From NCBI GenBank assembly GCA_023409675.1, contig JAEYRC010000030.1, positions 1 through 22,244 on the forward strand: a stretch of DNA of 22,244 nt. The letters are read 5' to 3'. Of this stretch, positions 1 to 6,954 are shown in pieces. The stretch's first letter is position 1; every line of letters starts with the position of its first letter. The position numbers and the translations under genes were made by a program. Under the pieces are notes generated by a model that did no database searches, had not been told where the DNA came from, and worked only from the letters and a program-made list of their open reading frames with translations. Origin of the DNA: Bacteroidota bacterium. GTDB taxonomy: Bacteria > Bacteroidota > Bacteroidia > Chitinophagales > Chitinophagaceae.

Positions 1-633
1 GTGCATAAGGGTGTGATCGCGGTAGCCATCTGATTGCTGATCCTGATAATTAATCGTGTTGTGAAAATCAGCATCACCCAAACGTAGGTTGACATTATAA
101 TTTTTCAGGTTGAAAGACCCGGCTGAAAATTCAACATCCGCTCCTCTTATCCAACCTGCTTTTTCCGAATCAATAAGCAACACGCCTCCTGTTCCGGCCC
201 CATACATGCTGCTTCCCGGCCCTTTGATAATTTCCATGGACCGGATATTGTAGAACCCGAGCTGGTTAAAAAAGCTGTTGCCGCCGGGATCAGTATAAGG
301 AATATCATTATAGTACACTTTCACATTTCTAACGCCAAAGGGCGACCGAAGCGCGCTGCCCCGGATATTGAGGCGATAACTTCCCGGTGAACGCTCTTCC
401 ATTCTTACTCCCGGAAGTGTATTCATAGCCGGCAGCACCGAACTGTTGCTGAAGCGGTTGAGGGCCTGGTTGCCCAGTACGCTGATACTGGCGGGAACAT
501 CCGCATATTTGCGATTGTACCCGAAAGCCTTAACCATCACGCCGGTCAATACTTCAACTGAATCAGATTCCTGCTGGGCATAAATTGCATCCATCCATAA
601 CAAGAACAGACTGGCCAACACAAGATATTTCAT
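1..633 (-). CDS. TonB-dependent outer-membrane receptor, N-terminal part (cut by window edge)
   Basis: The frame is open from an ATG at 631-633 on the minus strand to the window edge, giving about 211 residues. It begins with a short signal peptide (MKYLVLASLFLLWMDAIYAQ, cleavage expected near residue 20). A plug domain follows, with recognisable pieces: a NTLPGVRMEER segment, LNIRGSALRSPFGVRNVKVY, NDIPYTDPGGN and MEIIKGPGSSMYGAGTGGVLL. These match the usual plug order of TonB-dependent receptors (RG.. / V.VYYNDIP / EI.KGPGS..YG). The barrel lies outside the window, so the substrate cannot be read. It is divergent from the B12 receptor at 1054, but the riboswitch between them faces the other way. 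The TonB-box region before the plug is only loosely like the consensus. Family assignment is firm; substrate unknown. Confidence 0.93.
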   Translation of the reverse strand, partial: MKYLVLASLFLLWMDAIYAQQESDSVEVLTGVMVKAFGYNRKYADVPASISVLGNQALNRFSNSSVLPAMNTLPGVRMEERSPGSYRLNIRGSALRSPFGVRNVKVYYNDIPYTDPGGNSFFNQLGFYNIRSMEIIKGPGSSMYGAGTGGVLLIDSEKAGWIRGADVEFSAGSFNLKNYNVNLRLGDADFHNTINYQDQQSDGYRDHTLMH

Positions 634-754
634 GCTATAAAGATACAGGCATAATCGGAGTGCCGATAACAATACGCGATTGCTCAACAGAAGCATGTGA
701 AAAATTTATTTTATCCTGATGATATTTATTTCTGCAAATATTCAGCTCATCCTG

Positions 755-762
755 TACATTTG
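755..762 (+). promoter_or_regulatory. Candidate Bacteroidota -7 element (TACATTTG) for the riboswitch-btuB transcript
   Basis: TACATTTG fits the Bacteroidota TAnnTTTG -7 consensus exactly. Transcription would start about 6-8 bases downstream, right where the cobalamin aptamer begins, which is the expected geometry. No strong -33 TTTG is visible; the nearest candidate is TTCTG around 729-734. The placement relies on the match and position only. Confidence 0.5.
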
Positions 763-763
763 C

Positions 764-918
764 GGCGGTTCCGATTTATCGGATTAAAAGGGAAGCCGGT
801 GCAAAACCGGCGCTATCCCCGTAGCTGTAAGCTCCTGAACCCGCGTTCAGCATCGCCTGTAAAAGCGACCACTGTCGGAATTCCGATGGGAAGGATGAGC
901 AAGCCAGAAGACCTGCCA
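764..918 (+). promoter_or_regulatory. Cobalamin (B12) riboswitch
   Basis: Adenosylcobalamin-class aptamer in the leader of the receptor gene at 1054. The conserved blocks appear in order: a short CCGATTTATCGG hairpin, the ATTAAAAGGGAAGCCGGTGC block near 782-801, CAAAACCGGC, then CCCCGTAGCTGTAA near 817-830. A variable stem region follows, then ACCACTG near 869-875, GGGAAGGATGAGC near 888-900, and the terminal B12 box AGCCAGAAGACCTGCC at 903-918. In this family ligand binding turns off the downstream gene. The following 135 bases (919-1053) form the expression platform. They contain a run of seven T at 1018-1024, but I see no convincing GC-rich terminator stem before it, so transcriptional versus translational control is undecided. 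Confidence 0.95.
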
Positions 919-1053
919 ATTGTTTAAGTAACGAGCTTTCGGGTGAAAAGCGGAGTGAACGGTTATTCTATGCCCGTACGCTTCCTTTCAATGTAAAATT
1001 TCCTCGAAGGTTCATAGTTTTTTTCACCGGCAACTTTGCCATTAATACAAACT

Positions 1054-3021
1054 ATGACCAGGACCTGCATTTTTTTTCTGCTTGCCTGCCTTCAGGCTAC
1101 GTTTCTTTTCAGTCAGGACAGCACCATTATTCAACCGCTTGACGAAGTGGTAGTTACCGCGAACCGCTATCCGAAAAAAGCCGGTGAAACCGGAAAAGTG
1201 ATCACCGTACTCAACAGCCGGTATTTAGAAGACAATCAGGGCCGTAACATGGGCGATATTCTGCAGTCTGTGGCAGGCATACAAATTCCCGGCGCTGCCA
1301 ATACCCTCGGTGAAACGCAAACCATCACCATGCGCGGAGCTCCCGCGGGCAATGTGCTTATTTTGGTTGACGGACTGCCGGTAAATGATCCTTCAGTATT
1401 GTACAACTACTTCGACCTTAATTTCATTCCGGTTGCACTTGTTGAACGCATAGAGATCCTGAAAGGAGGACATTCCACCCTGTATGGCAGCGATGCCGTT
1501 TCGGGTGTGATCAATATTATCACCAAAAAGCCCGAACAGCAGGGGTTACAGGGAAACCTGAATCTATCAGTGGGTAGTTATGGCACCTGGAAAGGGGATA
1601 TTTCCATGCGCGGAAAAAGCAAAAAATCTTCCTATTCCCTTCAATATGGCCTGGTTCGTTCAGCCGGATTTTCTTCCGCCACCGATACCACCAAACAACA
1701 GCACTTTGATAATGATGGATTTGATCAGCACCTGTTGACGGGTATGTTCCAGACCGCATTGCGGGAAAAACTGCAATTGCGTATTTCGGGCCGACTTAGC
1801 CGTTATGAAGCGGGGGTCGACGAACGCGCGTTTACGGATGACCGTGATAGCCGTGCAGGTAATACCCTTTACCAGGGATCGGCAGGATTGACCTATACCC
1901 TGCCCCGTGGAACCATCAGCCTGAATTATCAGCATAACCGGATCCGGAGAACCTACCTCAACGATTCAGCACATCGGGGCAGTTCTTCTTATTATACCGA
2001 CAGTAAATTCAGTGGTATAACCCATTTCGCAGAGCTTGTTGCTGCACATCAGTGGACCCATGCGGAACTATTGTATGGAGTGGATTTCCGTCAGCACCGC
2101 ATGGAGGAAGATAGCTATTTTTTATCCGACTTCGGACCATACCAGTCATCTATTTCAGAAAACCTGGCCCACACCCGGCAGTTCAGTGGTTTTTCGACGC
2201 TGGTATTGAAAAACAACAGGGGTTTCAGCACCGAATTGGGTGGCCGCTGGAACCATCATTCCAATTATGGAAACAATTTCACCTTCAACCTGAATCCTTC
2301 GGTATTGTTGCATCAAAAGCTCAAGTTATTCAGCAACCTTTACAGCGCCTATAAAACACCAACGCTGTACCAGCTTTTTGCGCCTTTCTATAGTTTTCAG
2401 GATCTGCTGCCCGAACGTTCAACCATCGCGGAGGCGGGCTTTTCCCTCCATCCTACCAAGGGCATCATGGTCAGCGCGACATACTTCCACCGCCATACCC
2501 GGGATGCCATCCACTATATTGTATTGAATCCTTCCACGTTCGAAAGCGGATACCGAAACGTTCGCCAGCAGCAATCGTATGGCGTGGAAACAGGTGTACA
2601 GGTGAACATGGGCATCGTGGAGTTCAGCGCTAACTATACCTACACCGATGGAAAAACCCGATCGGGATATGATGAGACAGGCACGCAGTTGAATAAGGAT
2701 ACCGTATACAATAACCTGTACCGGATTGCGCGTAACCGCACGAATGTTGTTCTGGGTATACGACCAACCGCTAAACTTTATGTCAATGCTACCCTACTGC
2801 TGAATGGCCGTCGCCAGGAACCAATTTATGGCGCCCGGCCTGTAGATCTGGCCGCCTACCAAACACTTGATGTACATGGGTCATACCGCCTGCGGAATAA
2901 CCTGAACGTGTACGCTGATCTTAGAAATATCACCAATGCACAATATGCGGATATCCTGGGATACAATACCCGCGGATTCAATTTTACCGTAGGACTTATG
3001 CTGAATTTCAGGAAATCATAG
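1054..3021 (+). CDS. btuB: BtuB-type TonB-dependent vitamin B12 receptor
   Basis: 655-residue outer-membrane receptor, expected to import cobalamin using TonB-ExbBD energy. Residues 1-20 are a signal peptide (FFLLACLQATFLFS then QD). The TonB box is DEVVVTANRY at residues 30-39. The plug at about 60-165 has DILQSVAGIQI, ITMRGAPAGNVLILVDGLPV, VERIEILKGGHSTLYGSDAV and GVINIITKKP. The rest alternates as a 22-strand barrel would, ending in FNFTVGLMLNFRKS. The length is close to that of E. coli BtuB. A TTG 18 bases upstream is in frame, but the ATG at 1054 puts the signal peptide at the terminus and is preferred. The cobalamin riboswitch directly upstream is the main reason for naming the substrate. 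No BtuCDF or cobalamin genes are visible nearby. Confidence 0.93.
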   Translation: MTRTCIFFLLACLQATFLFSQDSTIIQPLDEVVVTANRYPKKAGETGKVITVLNSRYLEDNQGRNMGDILQSVAGIQIPGAANTLGETQTITMRGAPAGNVLILVDGLPVNDPSVLYNYFDLNFIPVALVERIEILKGGHSTLYGSDAVSGVINIITKKPEQQGLQGNLNLSVGSYGTWKGDISMRGKSKKSSYSLQYGLVRSAGFSSATDTTKQQHFDNDGFDQHLLTGMFQTALREKLQLRISGRLSRYEAGVDERAFTDDRDSRAGNTLYQGSAGLTYTLPRGTISLNYQHNRIRRTYLNDSAHRGSSSYYTDSKFSGITHFAELVAAHQWTHAELLYGVDFRQHRMEEDSYFLSDFGPYQSSISENLAHTRQFSGFSTLVLKNNRGFSTELGGRWNHHSNYGNNFTFNLNPSVLLHQKLKLFSNLYSAYKTPTLYQLFAPFYSFQDLLPERSTIAEAGFSLHPTKGIMVSATYFHRHTRDAIHYIVLNPSTFESGYRNVRQQQSYGVETGVQVNMGIVEFSANYTYTDGKTRSGYDETGTQLNKDTVYNNLYRIARNRTNVVLGIRPTAKLYVNATLLLNGRRQEPIYGARPVDLAAYQTLDVHGSYRLRNNLNVYADLRNITNAQYADILGYNTRGFNFTVGLMLNFRKS

Positions 3022-3028
3022 CCCGTCA

Positions 3029-3049
3029 TTCGCGGAAAGCATGCGCGAA
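3029..3049. terminator. Inverted repeat just after btuB, weak terminator candidate
   Basis: TTCGCG (3029-3034) and CGCGAA (3044-3049) form a 6-bp stem around a 9-base loop, 8 bases after the btuB stop. It is followed by AACAAATAAAATC rather than a T run, so an intrinsic terminator is only a possibility. It could equally be chance. Confidence 0.25.
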
Positions 3050-3104
3050 CAAATAAAATCTTTGGAATAGCCCGAAGACGGTGGATATCGCGAATGTAGA
3101 AAAG

Positions 3105-3112
3105 TATCTTTA
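3105..3112 (+). promoter_or_regulatory. Possible -7 element (TATCTTTA) before marC
   Basis: TATCTTTA differs from the Bacteroidota TAnnTTTG consensus only at the last base, and sits 13 bases before the marC-family ATG. If used, the leader would be very short. No clear -33 element is seen at the right distance. Weak support. Confidence 0.3.
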
Positions 3113-3124
3113 CAAAAAGTTTTT

Positions 3125-3700
3125 ATGGACTGGGGAATTGATGAATTGCTTACCATCACGTTCACGCTGTTTGCTGTTATTGATATCATCGGTTCAGTTC
3201 CCCTGCTGATCACCCTCAAAGAGAAGATGGGCGGTATCCGGGAGTTTATGGCCACCCTTATTTCGGGATTACTGATGATCCTGTTTGTCTTCGCGGGCGA
3301 GGGGTTTTTGAAAATACTCGGACTGGATATCGGTTCATTTGCCGTGGGCGGATCGATAGTGATTTTCATTTTAGGGTTGGAAATGGTATTGGGGATAGAA
3401 TTTTTCAAATCAGATGCTGATCCCAAATCGGGGTCGCTGGTTCCGATAGCATTCCCCCTGATCGCGGGTTCGGGAACCCTCACCACGATTATGTCGCTGA
3501 AGGCGAATTATGGCAATATTCCCTTGTTGCTGGGAATAATAATTAACCTGATCATTGTCTATTTTGTCTTAAAATCGCTCAAGTACATTGCAAATTTTTT
3601 AGGACCTGCAGGATTAATGGCGGTTCGTAAGTTTTTTGGTGTAATTTTGCTCGCGATTGCGGTAAAAATCTTCAGCAGTAACGTCAGTTCGCTGTTTTAA
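3125..3700 (+). CDS. MarC family (UPF0056) inner-membrane protein
   Basis: 191-residue integral membrane protein with about six hydrophobic segments, near residues 8-26, 38-60, 67-90, 100-122, 131-150 and 163-186. The opening FTLFAVIDIIGSVPLLITL matches the MarC signature with its conserved D-x-x-G-x-x-P pattern. The second half has PIAFPLIAGSGTLTTIMSL, the conserved P-L-x-x-G-P/S-G-x-I/L-T motif of the family. The length is slightly below the usual 200-220. The ATG at 3125 is the first start and leads directly into the first membrane segment. MarC was once linked to multiple antibiotic resistance in E. coli, but that link was withdrawn; the substrate is unknown. It lies 103 bases after btuB, and nothing suggests a shared function. 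Confidence 0.9.
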   Translation: MDWGIDELLTITFTLFAVIDIIGSVPLLITLKEKMGGIREFMATLISGLLMILFVFAGEGFLKILGLDIGSFAVGGSIVIFILGLEMVLGIEFFKSDADPKSGSLVPIAFPLIAGSGTLTTIMSLKANYGNIPLLLGIIINLIIVYFVLKSLKYIANFLGPAGLMAVRKFFGVILLAIAVKIFSSNVSSLF

Positions 3701-3758
3701 ACCGCAGTTTCGTAATAGAAGATCGGCGAAACCCGCTGTTTCCACGATAGATATTACC

Positions 3759-3830
3759 GGTCCCGTAGTACAATGGATAGTACGCAAGTCTCCGGAACTT
3801 GATATTCCAGTTCGATTCTGGACGGGACTA
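3759..3830 (+). tRNA. tRNA-Arg, anticodon CCG
   Basis: A complete cloverleaf can be drawn by hand over 72 bases. The acceptor stem is GGTCCCG/CGGGACT with a terminal G-U pair. TA sits at positions 8-9. The D stem is GTAC/GTAC, and the anticodon stem CAAGT/ACTTG encloses loop CTCCGGA (anticodon CCG, reading CGG arginine codons). The variable region is 4 bases. The T stem is TCCAG/CTGGA with loop TTCGATT, and the discriminator is A. CCA is not encoded. It stands alone between marC and the convergent DUF486 gene. Confidence 0.95.
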
Positions 3831-3888
3831 CTTCGTTTTTCTTCCCATCGATAGCGCAGATTTTAGTCAGGATAACACAGCTAATGCT

Positions 3889-4257
3889 TTAAAACTTCTT
3901 AAAGATCAAATATACCGCTGCCACAATCAGACAGAATCCTGCAAGATGATTCCACTGCAATTTTTCCTTAAACACGATTACTGAAAAGATCATGAACACC
4001 ACCAGGGTAATGGCTTCCTGAAGGGTTTTGAGTTCCACCAGATTAAAAGGTCCGCCATGACCTTTATAGCCGATTCGGTTAGCCGGCACCTGAAAAAGAT
4101 ATTCAAAAAATGCCAGTCCCCAGCTGATGCTCACAATAGCCATGATGCCCAGGTTTTGCCCCCAGGAATAATCCTTGAATTTCAAATGGCCATACCAGGC
4201 CAGGGTCATAAAAGTGTTGGATATGACCAGCAGCACGATGGTAAGCAGGGGCTTCAT
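3889..4257 (-). CDS. DUF486 family small multidrug-transporter-like membrane protein
   Basis: 122-residue protein with four membrane segments: about residues 4-22 (LLTIVLLVISNTFMTLAWYG), 36-56, 84-101 and 104-120. The block SNTFMTLAWYGHLK near the start, FFEYLFQVPANRIGY in the middle and FKEKLQWNHLAGF near the end are characteristic of DUF486, a branch of the drug/metabolite transporter superfamily. The length matches the family, which has only four helices and presumably works as a dimer. No substrate is known. It is convergent with the tRNA, and its start is 141 bases from the divergent gene at 4399. No clear Bacteroidota promoter element was found upstream of the ATG at 4255-4257. Confidence 0.9.
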   Translation of the reverse strand: MKPLLTIVLLVISNTFMTLAWYGHLKFKDYSWGQNLGIMAIVSISWGLAFFEYLFQVPANRIGYKGHGGPFNLVELKTLQEAITLVVFMIFSVIVFKEKLQWNHLAGFCLIVAAVYLIFKKF

Positions 4258-4398
4258 TAAGGTAAAATTTGGCGCAAATTACTTAAAAGCCAGTCTCATT
4301 TTAAACTATTTGGTAACATGCCTTTAGTCATGGTTCCTGCCGCAGCGTTCACCTTCGCGGCATTTTCCTGATATCATATCACACCATATACCACCACC

Positions 4399-5250
4399 AT
4401 GTTCAATAAATTGATACTGCTCCTCCTGCTTTCCTCTGGAGCTTTGGCACAGCAGGATGAGATCCGGTCCCAACCCGGTCCGCTAACGATTGAAGATACG
4501 ATTGCCCTGCAGGGACAACAGCTTCCGCATCTCGCGCCAGTCTTTCAACATTGGATCAATGCTGTTTCGCTCCGCGATAGTGCGAAATCGATCATCACGG
4601 CAGCAGGAAAAAAGATTTTCGGAGATATCGCCCTGCAACTTGAACCACTTAAACCCAATGCCGACAGCACCCAGTACCAGGCCCATGGAATTATGACCTA
4701 CACCAAAGGCACGGCTAAAGGATTTAATTCCCTGAACACATCGCCCTCCTTTGGCGGAATACGTTTCCTGCTGTTGATCAACAGCGATGGTCAGGCCCTT
4801 TCCTATCAGTTTAGCAACATCGCCTTCTCTCGCAATATGGTTCATTTCACTCCTTTGGAACAGGAGGAAGCGCCCGAAGCCGGCAAATCAACTGTCTTTT
4901 CCAACCAGCAAAAAAACTGGGAACAGATCCGGGCAGTCTATACCGGCTTTCTACAGGCCCTGAATGCACACATTAAACCATTTGCTCACAAATCCTTCAG
5001 CGCGCTTCAGGAAGAACATTCATTGATAACGTACGACACCTATAAGAAAATCATCATTGGCATGAGCTACGCTGATGTCACCGCGCTTTTACAGGATGAA
5101 GGCCGCGAACTCAGTAACAGTCAGCAAAAGGTCAATGGAAAAACGCTTTCCCTACAGTCGGTGATCTGGAAATCACCAAAGGGCGACAAACACATTACGG
5201 TTCAATTTGAAAACGGCAAAGTCAGTGGCAAGTCGCAGTCGGATCTGTAA
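4399..5250 (+). CDS. Secreted protein with C-terminal DUF3862/BamE-like domain
   Basis: 283 residues. Residues 1-17 form a signal peptide (MFNKLILLLLLSSGALA before QQ), so the protein is periplasmic or surface; there is no lipobox. Residues about 20-205 have no family I recognise; they are mixed alpha/beta, with a central FGGIRFLLLINSDGQALSYQ strand pair. The last 70 residues read YKKIIIGMSYADVTALLQDE then GRELS, VIWKSPKGDKHITVQFENGK and VSGKSQSDL. This follows the I-x-x-G-M-S/T-x-x-x-V pattern with a later ITVxFxNGKVxxKSQ strand, typical of DUF3862 and the wider SmpA/OmlA (BamE) fold. BamE-like domains bind partners in envelope assembly, but the role here is unknown. The gene stands alone, between the DUF486 gene (divergent) and a long repeat array. 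Confidence 0.82.
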   Translation: MFNKLILLLLLSSGALAQQDEIRSQPGPLTIEDTIALQGQQLPHLAPVFQHWINAVSLRDSAKSIITAAGKKIFGDIALQLEPLKPNADSTQYQAHGIMTYTKGTAKGFNSLNTSPSFGGIRFLLLINSDGQALSYQFSNIAFSRNMVHFTPLEQEEAPEAGKSTVFSNQQKNWEQIRAVYTGFLQALNAHIKPFAHKSFSALQEEHSLITYDTYKKIIIGMSYADVTALLQDEGRELSNSQQKVNGKTLSLQSVIWKSPKGDKHITVQFENGKVSGKSQSDL

Positions 5251-5444
5251 CCAATTCTATCAATAGATCAGACCCCCTGTATTTGAAATTATGATTTGGT
5301 GATCAGCGCCGGTGCTACTATTGAGCTTCCGTTGCCACGCTCGGTTCATCGTCCGGTAATTCTATTGGGCATAGATCATAGCAGCATTATAGGGGTGGTA
5401 TGCAGTTATAGTACTGGATTGTTTCGGACACAAACCAGGCTGTT
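5251..5444. other. Intergenic stretch with a worn repeat arm
   Basis: No gene is supported here; short open frames have no start signal or family resemblance. Near 5413-5428 CTGGATTGTTTCGGAC resembles the closing (tail) arm of the repeat units that follow. It is degenerate and lacks the CTCGCAATGACG end, so it looks like the remnant of an older unit at the left edge of the array. Confidence 0.55.
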
Positions 5445-6781
5445 CGTAATTGCGAGCCGAAGGCGAAGCAATCCAGAAAACATTGCACCGCGATGACAAC
5501 CAGTAGCTGCAACCCCACTGGATTGCTTCGGGCAGAGCCCTCGCAATGACGCCCTGACAATAACAGCTTGAATAATACAATGAGACCTGCTGGCTGTTCG
5601 TCATTGCGAGCCGCAGGCGAAGCAATCCAGAAAACATTGCACCGCGATAACAACCAGTAGCTGCAAACGCACTGGATTGCTTCGGGCAGAGCCCTCGCAA
5701 TGACGCCCTGATAATAACACCATGAATAATACAGTGAGACCTGCTGGCTTTTCGTTATGCGAGCCGCAGGCGAAGCAATCCATGGCTTTCCGTCATTGCG
5801 AGCCGAAGGCGAAGCAATCCAGAAAAACAATGCACCGCGATGTCAACCAGAAGCAGCAACCGCACTGGATTGCTTCGGGCAAAGCCCTCGCAATGACGCC
5901 CTGATCATAACAGCTTGAATAATGCAATGAGACTAGCCGGCTGTTCGTCATTGCGAGCCGAAGGCGAAGCAATCCAGGCCGTTCCGTCATTGCGAGCCGA
6001 AGGCGAAGCAATTCAGAAAACATTGCACCGCGATAACAACCAGAAGCGGTAACCGTACTGGATTGCTTCGGGCAGCGCCCTCGCAATGACGCCCTGATCA
6101 TAACAGCTTGAATAATGCAATGAGACCTGCTGGCTGTTCGTCATTGCGAGCCGAAGGCGAAGCAATCCAGGCCGTTCCGTCATTGCGAGCCGAAGGCGAA
6201 GCAATCCAGAAAACATTGCACTGCAATTATAGAGGAAGTGGCAACAGCACTGGATTGCTTCGGGCAAAGCCCTCGCAATGACGCCCTGATAATAACACCA
6301 TGAATAATACAGTGAGACCAGCTAGCTTTCGTCATTGCGAGCCGAAGGCGAAGCAATCCAGAAAACAATACACCGCCATGACAACCAGTAGCTGCAACAG
6401 CCCTGGATTGCTTCGGGCAGAGCCCTCGCAATGACGCCATGACAATAAGAGCTTGAATAATACAGTGAGACCTGCTGGCTGTTCGTCATTGCGAGCCGAA
6501 GGCGAAGCAATCCAGAAACATTGCACCGCGATGACAACAAGAAGCTGCAACAGCACTGGATTGCTTCGGGCAGAACCCTCGCAATGACGCCCTGATAATG
6601 ACAGCTTGATAATGAAATGAGGCCTAATAGCTTTCCGTCATTGCGAGCCGAAGGCGAAGCAATCCAGGCTGTTCGTCATTGCGAGCCGAAGGCGAAGCAA
6701 TCCAGAAAAACAATGCACCGCGATAACAACCAGAAGCGGCAACAGCACTGGATTGCTTCGGGCAGAGCCCTCGCAATGACG
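5445..6781. repeat. Array of eight palindromic repeat units (head and tail arms)
   Basis: Eight tandem units, each a long imperfect palindrome. The head arm (32 bases) is CGTCATTGCGAG-CCGAAGGC-GAAGCAATCCAG. The tail arm is CTGGATTGCTTC-GGGCAGAGCC-CTCGCAATGACG. The outer and inner 12-mers pair with each other, and each arm has its own small hairpin core (GCCGAAGGC or GGGCAGAGCCC). Heads start at 5445, 5599, 5753/5791, 5946/5985, 6139/6178, 6330, 6484 and 6636/6674. Tails start at 5518, 5672, 5865, 6058, 6250, 6403, 6556 and 6748. Single-head units repeat every 152-154 bases and double-head units every 191-193. The loop of about 40 bases and the linker of about 47 are also conserved, so whole units were duplicated. 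Motifs of the CATTGCGAG...GAAGCAATCC type are widespread dispersed repeats in bacteria. No transposase is present. Open frames across it (for example peptides with LRLRLAMT or ARALPEAIQ) are repeat shadows. Confidence 0.95.
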
Positions 6782-6885
6782 CCATGACAATAATAGATGC
6801 AACCCGTGATATAATAGACAATCCCTTCAACATCAAACTCCACGCTCTGGAGAAGCGAAAGGTTAATAGCAAACCATTCCCACCC

Positions 6886-6906
6886 GCGATGGGCAAAACC
6901 CATCGC
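6886..6906 (-). terminator. Perfect 8-bp hairpin after the giant-protein operon
   Basis: GCGATGGG (6886-6893) and CCCATCGC (6899-6906) pair perfectly around a 5-base loop, 48 bases past the stop of the minus-strand gene at 6955. Position and stability fit the 3' end of that transcript. There is no U tract after it in the minus direction (GGGTGGGAATGGTTTGC), so it may stabilise the 3' end rather than terminate on its own. Confidence 0.4.
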
Positions 6907-6954
6907 TATACTAATGCCTGGATAGAATGACGTGTCACAAATCCATACATTCCA

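Noticed and set aside
697..927. Open frame of 76 codons upstream of btuB
   Set aside because: It lies across the cobalamin riboswitch, whose conserved blocks explain the sequence; the peptide has no protein-like pattern.
3016..3486. 156-codon minus-strand frame opposite marC
   Set aside because: Antisense shadow of the MarC-family gene, whose protein has clear family motifs and membrane segments.
4338..4362. TGCCGC...GCGGCA hairpin before the gene at 4399 as a terminator
   Set aside because: It lies between two divergent genes, so no transcript ends there; it has a long loop and only a short T run.
5445..6781. CRISPR array
   Set aside because: Units are long palindromes, spacers between arms are themselves conserved, the period is 152-193 bases, and no cas gene is present.
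5362..6903. Many overlapping short minus-strand frames with recurring peptides such as LRLRLAMT and ARALPEAIQ
   Set aside because: They are translations of the palindromic repeat units and recur because the DNA recurs; no starts, ribosome sites or family match.
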